64,000 nucleotides of DNA, taken from Nibricoccus aquaticus (lineage in GTDB: Bacteria > Verrucomicrobiota > Verrucomicrobiia > Opitutales > Opitutaceae). This document shows positions 36,843 to 45,589 of the stretch, one piece after another. The stretch covers positions 248,001-312,000 of the forward strand of contig NZ_CP023344.1 of NCBI RefSeq assembly GCF_002310495.1. The letters run 5' to 3'. The translations under genes and the position numbers were made by a program. Positions within the stretch are counted from its first letter, which is position 1. Each line of letters starts with the position of its first letter. Below the pieces are notes generated by a model, which had not been told where the DNA came from, did no database searches, and saw only the letters and a program-made list of their open reading frames with translations.

Positions 36843-38252
36843 TCAGGGCTTAATCACGAAGGGATCGGCGGCGCCGATGGACTTGCGCAGGGCGGCGACG
36901 GCGACGTTGTGGCTGTAGTTGGCCTGGAGCTGGTTGTTGCGCGAATCGGTCAGGGAGACACGGGCTTCGAGCACGTCGAGCTGGGTGGCGGTGCCGGCGG
37001 CGTAGCGGGCATCGGCGAGGCGGAGAGCTTCCTCGGCCTGTTCAACGACCTTGGTCGCGGACTCGGCGAGTTCGGCAGCTTCCTGGAGCGAGGAGTGCGC
37101 GCGACGCACTTCGACTTCGACGGCGAGCGTGGTTTCGGAGGTGAGCAACTTCGCCTGATTGAGTTGCGAGCGGGCTTGAGCGACGCGACCGGCGGTGGCG
37201 CGGCCGTCGAAGATGGCCCAGTTGGATTGGAGGCCGATGGACCAGCCGTCGAGGGACTCATTGAACCGGTTCGAGAAGTTATTTTTGCGTAGTTGATAAC
37301 CACCGACCACGGCGAGGTCGGGCTGATAGGCGGAGCGGGCGACTTTCACGCCGGCTTCGCGAGCGAGCTCAAGTTTTTCGAGACGTTTGAGTTCGGGACG
37401 GTTCGCGCGGGCCTGGGACAGAACGTCCTGGAGGTCGTAGCTGACCGGCTTGAAATCAAGCGTGCCCACAAATTCAGGGAGCTTGCGGACGCTTTCGGTG
37501 CGCGGATTGGAGTAGCCGATGGCCTGGCGGAGTTCGTCGATGGCGATGCGGTAACCGTTGCGAGCGCGGATGAGGTTGGGCTGGGCGTTGGCCACGGCGA
37601 CTTCGGCGCGAAGCACTTCGAATTTGGACGAGGCGCCGGCTTCGAAGCGGTTCTTCGCGGTCTGGAGCTGTTCGCGGAGAAGGCGCACGTTTTCTTCCTG
37701 CACCTTGGTCTGCTCGCGGGAGAAGAGGACGTTGTAGAAACGCGTGCGGACATCGAGGAGCGCGGTGTTGATGACGCCTTCGAGTTCGAGGAGCGCGGAC
37801 TCGCGAGCGAGTTTCTGGGCGTCGAGGGCGTTGCGAACGCCGCCGCCGGAGTAGAGAGTCTGGCGGACTTCGAGAGCGATGCTCCAATACTCGGAGTCGC
37901 GGGTGCCGGCATTGGGAGCCTGCGAGTCTTTGCCGAGCTCGCGGTCGGTGACGGTGTAGCCGGAGTTGAGCGAGGCGTTAGGCAAGGCGCGGGACTTGAT
38001 CTCGACGATGAGGCCTTCCTGTTCGCGAATGCGTTCGCGGGCCTGGCGGATGGCGAAGCTTTTATCGAGCGCGTAGGTGATGGCGGTCTGGAGGTCGAGG
38101 GTGGCGGGGATGTCGGGCGTCTCGGCGGCGGGCGCAACGGCGACCGGGCGGCGCGCCTCGGCCGCGTGTGCGGGAGAGGCGGCGAGCATGGCGGTGGCGG
38201 AGATGGCGGCCGCGCGGAGGAGGCGGTGGCGGAACATGGACTTGGTGTTCAT
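36843..38252 (-). CDS. TolC-family outer-membrane efflux channel
   Basis: 469 residues with a signal peptide ending near SPAHAAEA. Two repeats of long coiled-coil helices typical of the OEP family follow (for example REQEGLIVEIKSRALPNASL, FEAGASSKFEVLRAEVAVAN and YAAGTATQLDVLEARVSLTD). The last two are the duplicated signature of TolC proteins. It forms the outer-membrane exit duct of the RND pump coded 21 bases upstream. The short gaps show a single transcript from marR. Confidence 0.93.
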   Translation of the reverse strand: MNTKSMFRHRLLRAAAISATAMLAASPAHAAEARRPVAVAPAAETPDIPATLDLQTAITYALDKSFAIRQARERIREQEGLIVEIKSRALPNASLNSGYTVTDRELGKDSQAPNAGTRDSEYWSIALEVRQTLYSGGGVRNALDAQKLARESALLELEGVINTALLDVRTRFYNVLFSREQTKVQEENVRLLREQLQTAKNRFEAGASSKFEVLRAEVAVANAQPNLIRARNGYRIAIDELRQAIGYSNPRTESVRKLPEFVGTLDFKPVSYDLQDVLSQARANRPELKRLEKLELAREAGVKVARSAYQPDLAVVGGYQLRKNNFSNRFNESLDGWSIGLQSNWAIFDGRATAGRVAQARSQLNQAKLLTSETTLAVEVEVRRAHSSLQEAAELAESATKVVEQAEEALRLADARYAAGTATQLDVLEARVSLTDSRNNQLQANYSHNVAVAALRKSIGAADPFVIKP

Positions 38253-38273
38253 GCGGTGAGTATTTTCTGAGTT

Positions 38274-41200
38274 TTATTTATGGGCCGCGGCGGGGACGGG
38301 AGCGAGCGGGAGGCCGGCGGGCTGAGCGGCGGGCGCGGTGCGGTCGAGCGAGTGATCGCGGGCGATGAGCACGTAGAAGGCGGGGACGACGTAGAGCGTG
38401 AAGACAGAGCCAACCGCCATGCCGATGACGAGAACCCAGCCGATGCTGTTACGGGCGGCGGCACCGGGACCGGTGACGAAGATGAGCATCAAGTGACCGA
38501 ATACGGTGGCAGCGGAGGTCATCATCACGGGACGCAGACGGGTGGCGGCGGCGCGGCGGATGGCCTCCATCTTGGCGACACCTTGCTCCTGGAGACTGTT
38601 GGCGAACTCCACGATGAGGATGCCGTTTTTGGCGATGAGGCCGACGAGCGTGATGAGGCCGATCTGGGAGTAGATATTGAGCGTGGTCTTCCAAAGGAAA
38701 ACGGGGAGCAACGCACCAACGAGCGCGAGCGGCACGGAGCCGAGCAGGATGATGAACGGATCGCGGAAGCTGTTAAACTGCGCGGAGAGCACGAGGAAGA
38801 TCAGGATGAGCGCGAGGACGAAGGCCGTCCAAAGCGCAGCGCCTTCGTTGCGCAGCTGACGCGACTGGCCGCCGTAATCGATGGTGTAGCCGGCGGGCAG
38901 GATCTCGGCGGCCTTAGCTTCGAGCTTCTTGAGCGCGGTATCCACGCTGGGACCGACGCCGGTGATCTTGACCGAGTTGAGCTGCTGGAAGCGGTTGAGC
39001 GAGCGCGGCTGCACGGTGTGCTTGAGGGTGGCGATGGTGGAGAGCGGGATGACCTGCCCTTGCGGACCGCGGATGTGGTAGTCGAGCAGTTGCTCGGCGT
39101 TGAGGCGCTGGCCGCGCTGGACCTGCGGGATGACGCGGTAGCTGCGGCCGTCGTTGACGAAGCGGTTGACGTAACCGCCGCCGAGCATCGAGCCGAGATC
39201 GGCAGCGACTTCGCTCAAATTCAGGCCCATCGAGGCGACCTTGTCCTTATCGATCTCGATCTCGACCTGCGGGAGGTCGAACTTGAGGTCGCTGTCCGCG
39301 AAGAAGAAGGTGGGCATACCGCCGCCAGCATTGGCCTCGGTGTTGGCGAAGAGCGTGAGTTTTTGCGCATACTCCAACATCTCGCGGTGATCGGCGGTGG
39401 AGCGCAGCACGAACTCGATCGGCATCGAGCCACCGGCCGGGAGTGGCTCGGGCGTCGTGACAATTACATTCATGCCGGGGATCGTCGCAGCAGGTCCTTG
39501 AAGGGCTTGCTGGATTTCGATGGAGCTGCGCGAGCGTTGCGACCACGGCTTCAGGATGATGCCGGAGAAGCCGAACGCGGTCGAAGTGAGCTGGAAGGAG
39601 TTTTCGTACTCGGGGACGGACTCAAAAATTTTCTGAACCTCAGCGGCGAACAGCACGCTTTGATCGATGGTCGAGGTAGGCGGTGGCTGGAGAATGCCGA
39701 AGACAACGCCTTGGTCTTCCATCGGGGCGAGTTCGCGCTGAGCGAACATACCGAAAGGAAGGATGAGGAGCGCGAGCAGAATGGCCGTCACCGTCACCAC
39801 CGGAACCCACTTCGCGGGGCGTTTGTTAACGCGATCCGAAATGTAGAAGAGCCAGTAGAAGGGGGTCAGGAATACACCCAGAATGATGGCGCCAAACCAG
39901 TTGACGTTGCGGGTCTCGAGCAGGCTGCCGAGCCCGCGTTCATACCCATTGCGAACGCGATCAAAGGTGCGGTTGATCACACCGCTGAGGCCCTGGTTTT
40001 CGTGGGAGGCGTCTTTGAGGAGGTAGGCGCTCATCATCGGAGAGAGCGTGAGGGCGACGAAGCCGGAGACGGTGACAGCACCGGCAAGCGTCATGGCGAA
40101 TTCGCGGAAGAGCGCGCCGGTGAGGCCGCCTTGGAAGGCGATGGGAGCGTACACGGCGGCGAGGGTGATCGTCATGGAGATGACGGGGCCGACGAGTTCG
40201 CGGGCACCGAGAATGGCGGCGTCGATGGGCGTTTTGCCTTCTCGGATGTGGCGCTCAACGTTTTCGACGACGACGATGGCGTCGTCCACCACGATGCCGA
40301 CCGCGAGCACGATCGCGAGGAGCGTGAGGAGGTTGATGGTGAAGCCGAACGCGAGCATCAGGATGAGCGCGCCGACGAGAGAGACCGGCATCGCAACAAC
40401 CGGGATGAGCACGGAGCGGAGCGAGCCCATGAAGGCAAAGATGACTACCATGACGATGAGGAGCGTCTCCAGCAGGGTGCGGAGAATCTCTTTCAACGCG
40501 TCGTCGATGTAGGCGGTGCCGTCGTAGGCGATGGTAGCATTGAGACCGGCAGGCAGCGCGCTCTGGATCTCAGGCATCGAGGCACGGACGCGCTTGATGA
40601 CTTCGACCGTACTTTCATTTGGAAGAACCCAGACGCCCATGAATGTGGCGGTCTTGCCGCCGAAGCGGACTTCTTCGTCGTAGCTCTCGGCACCGAGGAC
40701 GACCTCGGCGACATCGGAGAGGCGGATGATGGTGCCGTTTTTCTCGGCGACGACGAGCTGCTTGAATTGATCGACGTTCTTGAGGTCGGTGTTGGCGATG
40801 AGGCTCATGCTCATCATGGAGCCCTTGGTGGAACCGACGGCGGCGAGGGCGTTGTTGGCCTGGAGGGCCTGGCGGACTTCAGAGGGGCTGAGGTTGCGGG
40901 CGGCGAGTTCGTCAGGCTTCAGCCAGACGCGCATGGCGAAGACGCGGCCACCGAGGACGTCGGCTTTTTGAACGCCTTTCACCGAGGAGAGACTCGGCTG
41001 GACCATGCGGTTCAGGTAGTCGGTGATCTGGTTTTGATCCATCGTGTCCGAGTAGAAACTCAGGTACATCGAGGCGAACTGGTTGTCGCTGGTCTCAACG
41101 TTGATGGAAGGGGCCTCGGCCTCGGGCGGGAGTTCGCTGCGCACCTGGTCGATCTTGGCGCTGATCTGGGAGAGAGCGGCGTTGGTATCGTAGTTGAGGC

Positions 41201-41495
41201 GCAGGTACACGTTGATCGTGCTCATGCCGGCCGAACTGGTGGAATCGATGTAGTCGATGCCGTCGGCGCTGGCGATGACACGCTCAAGCTGGGTGGTGAT
41301 GTAACCGCGGACGGTCTCGGCGCTGGCGCCGAAGTAAACGGTGGTGACCTTGACGACCGCGCTGTCGCTGCGCGGGTACTGGCGGGTGTTGAGCTGGAAG
41401 TACGCGACGACGCCGACGATCAGGATGGCGATGTTAACGACCAGCGCGATGACGGGCTTGCGGACGAAGAGGTCCGTGAAACTTTTTGAAATCAT
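38274..41495 (-). CDS. RND efflux transporter, HAE1/AcrB type
   Basis: 1073 residues, the full length of an AcrB-like inner-membrane pump with 12 helices and two large periplasmic loops. The start MISKSFTDLFVRKPVIALVVNI is typical. The proton-relay Asp pair in helix 4 is visible in VGIVVDDAIVVVENVERH, and the helix 11 region has LVGLIAKNGILIVEFAN. It exports hydrophobic compounds driven by protons, with the adaptor and TolC-like genes on either side. The substrate cannot be told from sequence; the MarR gene suggests inducible drug or aromatic-acid export. Confidence 0.95.
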   Translation of the reverse strand: MISKSFTDLFVRKPVIALVVNIAILIVGVVAYFQLNTRQYPRSDSAVVKVTTVYFGASAETVRGYITTQLERVIASADGIDYIDSTSSAGMSTINVYLRLNYDTNAALSQISAKIDQVRSELPPEAEAPSINVETSDNQFASMYLSFYSDTMDQNQITDYLNRMVQPSLSSVKGVQKADVLGGRVFAMRVWLKPDELAARNLSPSEVRQALQANNALAAVGSTKGSMMSMSLIANTDLKNVDQFKQLVVAEKNGTIIRLSDVAEVVLGAESYDEEVRFGGKTATFMGVWVLPNESTVEVIKRVRASMPEIQSALPAGLNATIAYDGTAYIDDALKEILRTLLETLLIVMVVIFAFMGSLRSVLIPVVAMPVSLVGALILMLAFGFTINLLTLLAIVLAVGIVVDDAIVVVENVERHIREGKTPIDAAILGARELVGPVISMTITLAAVYAPIAFQGGLTGALFREFAMTLAGAVTVSGFVALTLSPMMSAYLLKDASHENQGLSGVINRTFDRVRNGYERGLGSLLETRNVNWFGAIILGVFLTPFYWLFYISDRVNKRPAKWVPVVTVTAILLALLILPFGMFAQRELAPMEDQGVVFGILQPPPTSTIDQSVLFAAEVQKIFESVPEYENSFQLTSTAFGFSGIILKPWSQRSRSSIEIQQALQGPAATIPGMNVIVTTPEPLPAGGSMPIEFVLRSTADHREMLEYAQKLTLFANTEANAGGGMPTFFFADSDLKFDLPQVEIEIDKDKVASMGLNLSEVAADLGSMLGGGYVNRFVNDGRSYRVIPQVQRGQRLNAEQLLDYHIRGPQGQVIPLSTIATLKHTVQPRSLNRFQQLNSVKITGVGPSVDTALKKLEAKAAEILPAGYTIDYGGQSRQLRNEGAALWTAFVLALILIFLVLSAQFNSFRDPFIILLGSVPLALVGALLPVFLWKTTLNIYSQIGLITLVGLIAKNGILIVEFANSLQEQGVAKMEAIRRAAATRLRPVMMTSAATVFGHLMLIFVTGPGAAARNSIGWVLVIGMAVGSVFTLYVVPAFYVLIARDHSLDRTAPAAQPAGLPLAPVPAAAHK

Positions 41496-41610
41496 GACGG
41501 GAGCTTGGCGGGGAGCGAGAGACTGGGCCGCGTTGGCGCGGCGGATGAGTGCGCGAAGTGAGGGAGGCGGGCGGCCTCAGACCGCCCGCGGGAGTGAGTG
41601 GAGACCGGCC

Positions 41611-42732
41611 TCAGGTGTTGGAGGGCTTCGGAGCGGGATTGCTCGACGGCTGCACGGCATTGTTGACCTGCACGGGGACGCCGTTGCGGAGTTTGAAGAC
41701 GCCGGCGGTGACGACCTGTTCACCTGCTTTGACGCCGCTGACGATGGAGACGAGATCGCCGCGGGCGGTGCCGATGGTGATGGGCTGCTGGCGAACACCG
41801 AGGAATTCGACGCCATCGGGGCCTTTGATTTTCTCCACGATGAAGACGGAGTTGCCGTAGGAGGCGTAGGCGATCGCAGTGGCGGGAACGACGACGACAG
41901 ACTCAGCGTTAGGGAGCTCGACTTCGACGCGGGCGAACATACCGGCGCGGAGGATTTCCTTCGGGTTGCCGATGGTGGCCTGGACGGTGACGTTGCGAGT
42001 GGCGGCATCGACTTCGGAGTTGATGGCGTTGATCGCACCTTCGAAGGAACCGGCGCCGGCGGCATCGACGGTGAGGACGATTTTCTGGCCGACGGAGAGC
42101 GAGGCGAGCTGGTGCTGCGGGACGCTGAAGTTGACGTAGATGGGATCGAGTTTCTGGAGCGGGAGGAGCGGGCTGCCGGGGGAAACGTACTGGCCGACGT
42201 TCACGAGGCGGATGCCGACGCGGCCATCGAAGGGAGCGCGGATGCGTTTCTTGTCGATGGTAGCCTGGATGGAGGTGACCTCAGCCATGGCCTGCTTGTA
42301 AGTGGCGTCGGCGACGTCGAACTCGGATTTTGCGACGGTGTTGTTACCGAGGAGGCTTTGGGCGCGGTCGAGGCTGATTTTGCCGAGATCGGCGCGGGCC
42401 TGGGCGGCGGCGAGCTGGGCGGTTTCGACACTGGCGTCGATTTCGACGAGGAGGTCGCCGGCTTTGACGGTGCTGCCGCTTTCGACACCGATCTTGACGA
42501 CCTGACCGGCGGCGTCGGCGCTGAGGGTGACGCCTTCAACGGGGGCGAGCGTGCCGATGGCCTTGATGTAGGAGCGCCATTCGATCTCGCGGGCGTCGTA
42601 AGTCGTGACCGAGGCGGCGGGCTGCACGTGAGCGACAGACATCGCTTTCTTGATTTGGGTGGCTTTGACCGCGCCGAGGCCGAGCACGAGCACGACGAAT
42701 CCGCCGAGAGCGATAATGAATTTCTTAATCAT
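41611..42732 (-). CDS. RND pump periplasmic adaptor (membrane fusion protein)
   Basis: 373 residues. An N-terminal anchor (about 5-24) is followed by the split lipoyl domain (GVTLSADAAGQVVKIGVESG, then IRAPFDGRVGIRLVNVGQYV), a helical hairpin in between, and the beta-barrel and membrane-proximal domains (DPIYVNFSVPQHQL). It joins the RND pump to the TolC-like channel. It lies between marR (61 bases upstream) and the pump gene (115 bases downstream). Confidence 0.94.
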   Translation of the reverse strand: MIKKFIIALGGFVVLVLGLGAVKATQIKKAMSVAHVQPAASVTTYDAREIEWRSYIKAIGTLAPVEGVTLSADAAGQVVKIGVESGSTVKAGDLLVEIDASVETAQLAAAQARADLGKISLDRAQSLLGNNTVAKSEFDVADATYKQAMAEVTSIQATIDKKRIRAPFDGRVGIRLVNVGQYVSPGSPLLPLQKLDPIYVNFSVPQHQLASLSVGQKIVLTVDAAGAGSFEGAINAINSEVDAATRNVTVQATIGNPKEILRAGMFARVEVELPNAESVVVVPATAIAYASYGNSVFIVEKIKGPDGVEFLGVRQQPITIGTARGDLVSIVSGVKAGEQVVTAGVFKLRNGVPVQVNNAVQPSSNPAPKPSNT

Positions 42733-42793
42733 GGGAGTGAGTTTCGAGTGATGCAGACTGTGAGAACTGATGGGAAAGGGAGAGGAGGCGGTA

Positions 42794-43360
42794 TCAAGCG
42801 GCCGGTGACGCGGACTCGGACGGAGCGAAGGGCGGGCGGGAGCCGATGGCAGAGGCGCGGTCGAGGATCTTGAGCAGGAGCGACACGAGAGTCTTACGTT
42901 CGGACTCGGTCAGTCCGGACATCAAAGCGGCCATGCGGCGAAAATGGCCGGGAAGAACTTCGCCGAGGCGCTCGTTGCCGCGGGCGGTGAGTTTGACGGA
43001 CATCATGCGGCGGTCGACGGGGTCGGGCTCGCGGGTGACGAGGCCATCGCGCTCCAAAGTGTCGATGAGGCCGGTCATGGTGGCGCGGGTGACGCCGCAA
43101 AGCTCGGCGAGTTCGGCGGGGGTGCGGGGCTGGGCGCCGCAGCACTCGGATTTGTTGAGGAGGAGCATGAGCACCGAGAAGCGGCCTTGGGAGATGTGGT
43201 GGGCCGAGAGATTTTCGTCGGTGATGCGGAAGGCCTCGTCGCCGGTGCGCAGCAGATAGAGATAGGCTTCGCAGGCGGAAGGATCGAGGTCGGGGAAGGT
43301 CTTGGCCGCATCGATGAGACACTCGTAGCGCGGGAGATCTTTGAGCAGGAGCAGCGGCAT
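42794..43360 (-). CDS. MarR-family transcriptional regulator
   Basis: 188 residues with a winged helix: RFSVLMLLLNKSE, TPAELAELCGVTRATMTGLID, and the wing DGLVTREPDPVDRRMMSVKLT. The N-terminal 45 residues and a flexible C-terminal tail are longer than in short MarR proteins. It is the first gene of the efflux operon and most likely represses it until a ligand binds. Two tandem palindromes upstream of its start are good operator candidates. Confidence 0.93.
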   Translation of the reverse strand: MPLLLLKDLPRYECLIDAAKTFPDLDPSACEAYLYLLRTGDEAFRITDENLSAHHISQGRFSVLMLLLNKSECCGAQPRTPAELAELCGVTRATMTGLIDTLERDGLVTREPDPVDRRMMSVKLTARGNERLGEVLPGHFRRMAALMSGLTESERKTLVSLLLKILDRASAIGSRPPFAPSESASPAA

Positions 43361-43380
43361 GATTAGTACGGGAACGAAAC

Positions 43381-43410
43381 AGTAAGGGGGCTTACAGTTA
43401 GGAGGCTAAT
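43381..43410. promoter_or_regulatory. tandem MarR-type operator candidates
   Basis: GTAAGGGGGCTTAC (43382-43395) and TTAGGAGGCTAA (43398-43409) are palindromes that share the frame AGT-x-AGG-x-GGCT-x-A and repeat at a 15-base step, so dimers could bind on nearby faces of the helix. They lie about 20-50 bases upstream of marR. Confidence 0.5.
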
Positions 43411-43565
43411 CATATTTTCAAGCTCAGGTTTGGGGTTTTTTGCAGTGAGTAGTCCGTGCGCTGAGCTTTCAGCAATTTCGCTAATGGAAAGCGGCAGGCG
43501 ACCATCGGAGGGTTCGATCAATAGAGCGGTGAGACGGGAGATCGAGACGGACGAGACGGAGATCG

Positions 43566-43593
43566 GAGGGCGCGTGCGAGCACGCTGACCTAC
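43566..43593 (-). repeat. GTAG-type REP, single copy
   Basis: On minus: GTAG followed by GTCAGCGTGCTCGCACGCGC. It is nearly identical to both halves of the inverted pair at 33641-33704. Confidence 0.75.
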
Positions 43594-43673
43594 AGCGGGA
43601 GACAGTACGCGCGGTGCCGAAAGTAGATCGCGGGATACAAGACACGGCGACGGGCCGCTGGGGCGAAAACGAA

Positions 43674-43710
43674 ACACGCGCCCTACCCTGCTTTCGCGGG
43701 ATGGGCGCGT
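43674..43710 (-). terminator. terminator-like hairpin after cysI
   Basis: ACGCGCCC pairs with GGGCGCGT, with an inner CCC/GGG pairing; on the minus strand GTTTCGTTTTC follows. It lies about 40 bases beyond the cysI stop codon. Confidence 0.65.
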
Positions 43711-43748
43711 GGTATTTATCGAGAGACTGATAAGAGCGGTGCGTTGGC

Positions 43749-45479
43749 TCAGGACGCTGCGGCGGGAGCGGTCGGGGCCGGAGTGGCAGGCGCGGCGGCG
43801 GCGAGCTCTGAGAGAACGACGCGGTGGCAGAAGTCGCCGAAGTATTCGCCGGGCTGGCGCTCGGAGGCGTAGCGCTTGATGACGGGAGTCAGGAAGGCGA
43901 CGGCTTCGTCGATGGTGATCGAAGGGAGCACGAGTTTGTTGAGGCGGGTGCCGTCGTATTTCGCGCCAAGGTAGAACGCGTATTTGTTGGGCGCTTTGCC
44001 GACGAGTCCGATTTCGGCGAGGAACGGGCGGGCGCAGCCGTTGGGGCAACCGGTGACACGGATCGAGACGGGCTGGGCGGCGAGACCGACGCCGGCGAAG
44101 AGAGGCTCGATCTTTTCGAGGAGGCCGGGGAGCGCGCGTTCGCTTTCGGCGAGGGCGAGACCGCAGGTCGGGAGGGCGACGCAGGACAGGGCGTTGAGGC
44201 GCAGGCCGGAGCGGTCGTTTTCCTTCGTGAGGCCGTGTTTCGCGAGGATGGCTTCGATCTCGGGTTTTTGCGCGTCGCTGATGCCGGCGATCAAAACGTT
44301 TTGCGACGGCGTGAGGCGGAAATCGCCTTTGAGCACCTGCGCGATTTCGCGGAGGGCGGTGCGCATGGGCCAGCCGGGAATGTCTTTGATGCGTCCGGAG
44401 AGGATGTGCAGGCCGAAGAACCATTCGCCGCCAGCGGTGCGGTGCCAGCCGTGCGGATCTTCGATGGTCTTGAACTCGAAGGGACGCGCCGGAGAGAGCT
44501 TCCAGCCGAGGCGTTTTTGAAGTTCGTCGATGAACCAGGCGATGCCGCGGTCAGCGATGGTGTATTTGAAACGCGCGTGCTTGCGGTCGGTGCGGTCGCC
44601 GAAATCGCGCTGGATCATGATCACGGTGGAGCCGACTTCGTTGACCCTGTCGGGCGTGATGAAACCGATGACGTCCGCCAGGCGCGGGAAGGTCGCGGCG
44701 TTACCGTGGCTCGTGCCCATGCCGCCGCCGACGGTGACGTTGTAGCCGGCGACTTTGCCGTTTTCGACGATGGCGATGAAGCCGAGATCCTGGGAGAAAA
44801 TGTCGATGTCGTTCGACGGCGGGAGCGCAAAGCCGGTCTTGAATTTGCGCGGCAGATACGTGGTGCCGTACATGGGCTCGACCTCGGGCTGGCCGCCGGA
44901 GACGAGTTCGTCGTTGATCCAGATTTCGTGATAGGCGCGGGTCTTCGGGAGGCAGTAATCGCTGAAGCTCTTCGATGCCTGGTAGATTTCCTCGTGGGCC
45001 GGCGAACGCTCGGGGAGCGGCGGGGCCATGACGTTGCGGTTCACGTCACCGCAGGCGGCGATGGAGTCGAGCTGAACGGCGTCGAGGCCGCGGATCAGTG
45101 TCTTCAGGCTACCCTTGAGGACGGCGTGATACTGGAAGGTCTGGCGCGTGGTGATGCGGAGCTGGCCGTTGGCGGTAGTGTCAGACAGGGCGTCGATCGC
45201 GAGCCACTGCTGAGGGGTGGCGCGGCCGCCGGCGAGGCGGATGCGGAGCATGAACGAGAAGGCTTTTTCTTTGCCGGCCTTCTTGAGCGCGAGGCGGAGA
45301 TCGCGGTCGTCCTGGAGATAGAGGCCGTGGAATTTCGTGAGCTGGCCGCTGTCGTCAGTAATGGCGCCGGTGGAGGTGTCCGCGATCTCGGCTGCGAGGT
45401 TACCGCGCAGGAAATTCGAGGCGGCCTTGAGGCCTTCATTGTGGACGAGGGGCTTGGTTGCCGCAGGTGCTGTGCTCAT
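43749..45479 (-). CDS. cysI: assimilatory sulfite reductase, hemoprotein (beta) subunit
   Basis: About 576 residues. Two nitrite/sulfite-reductase ferredoxin-like half-domains and two siroheme/4Fe-4S domains are seen. Cluster cysteines lie in SCVALPTCGLA and TGCPNGCARP; substrate-binding basic residues lie in RITTRQTFQYHAV and near DVNRNVMAPP. It reduces sulfite to sulfide for cysteine synthesis. The CPNGC motif and the NGQLRITTRQTFQ region fit CysI better than nitrite reductase. The ATG at 45479 is chosen; the frame is open to a TTG at 45521. No flavoprotein subunit (CysJ) is next to it. Confidence 0.92.
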   Translation of the reverse strand: MSTAPAATKPLVHNEGLKAASNFLRGNLAAEIADTSTGAITDDSGQLTKFHGLYLQDDRDLRLALKKAGKEKAFSFMLRIRLAGGRATPQQWLAIDALSDTTANGQLRITTRQTFQYHAVLKGSLKTLIRGLDAVQLDSIAACGDVNRNVMAPPLPERSPAHEEIYQASKSFSDYCLPKTRAYHEIWINDELVSGGQPEVEPMYGTTYLPRKFKTGFALPPSNDIDIFSQDLGFIAIVENGKVAGYNVTVGGGMGTSHGNAATFPRLADVIGFITPDRVNEVGSTVIMIQRDFGDRTDRKHARFKYTIADRGIAWFIDELQKRLGWKLSPARPFEFKTIEDPHGWHRTAGGEWFFGLHILSGRIKDIPGWPMRTALREIAQVLKGDFRLTPSQNVLIAGISDAQKPEIEAILAKHGLTKENDRSGLRLNALSCVALPTCGLALAESERALPGLLEKIEPLFAGVGLAAQPVSIRVTGCPNGCARPFLAEIGLVGKAPNKYAFYLGAKYDGTRLNKLVLPSITIDEAVAFLTPVIKRYASERQPGEYFGDFCHRVVLSELAAAAPATPAPTAPAAAS

Positions 45480-45528
45480 GGAAAAGGAGGGAAACGTGGC
45501 CCACGGGAGCGGGCGGTTCAAGTTGGAA

Positions 45529-45552
45529 TTAGTTTATTAAGTGACTTACTAA
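45529..45552. promoter_or_regulatory. dyad symmetry upstream of cysI
   Basis: TTAGT ... ACTAA flank an inner TAAGTGACTTA, in an AT-rich patch 50-70 bases before the cysI start codon. It could be the operator of a sulfur-responsive regulator. The regulator is unknown. Confidence 0.4.
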
Positions 45553-45589
45553 AGATAAGCAGTGGCCGAGTGAGCCATGCTTGGGGAAC

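Larger units (their letters stand above)
43361..43748. other. 388-base gap between marR and cysI
   Basis: It holds the marR promoter side with tandem palindromes (43381-43410), a minus-strand REP copy (43566-43593) and the cysI terminator (43674-43710). A TTGAAA -35-like hexamer on minus lies near 43416-43421. No gene is seen. Confidence 0.6.

Noticed and set aside
38280-41489. 1069-residue open frame antisense to the RND pump gene
   Set aside because: It mirrors the pump gene codon for codon, is extremely Asp/Glu/Gly/Arg-rich and has no domain; a product of high GC in the antisense frame.
43363-44424. 353-residue minus-strand frame at the end of cysI
   Set aside because: It overlaps cysI in another frame, is Arg/Pro-rich, and runs over the REP and terminator.
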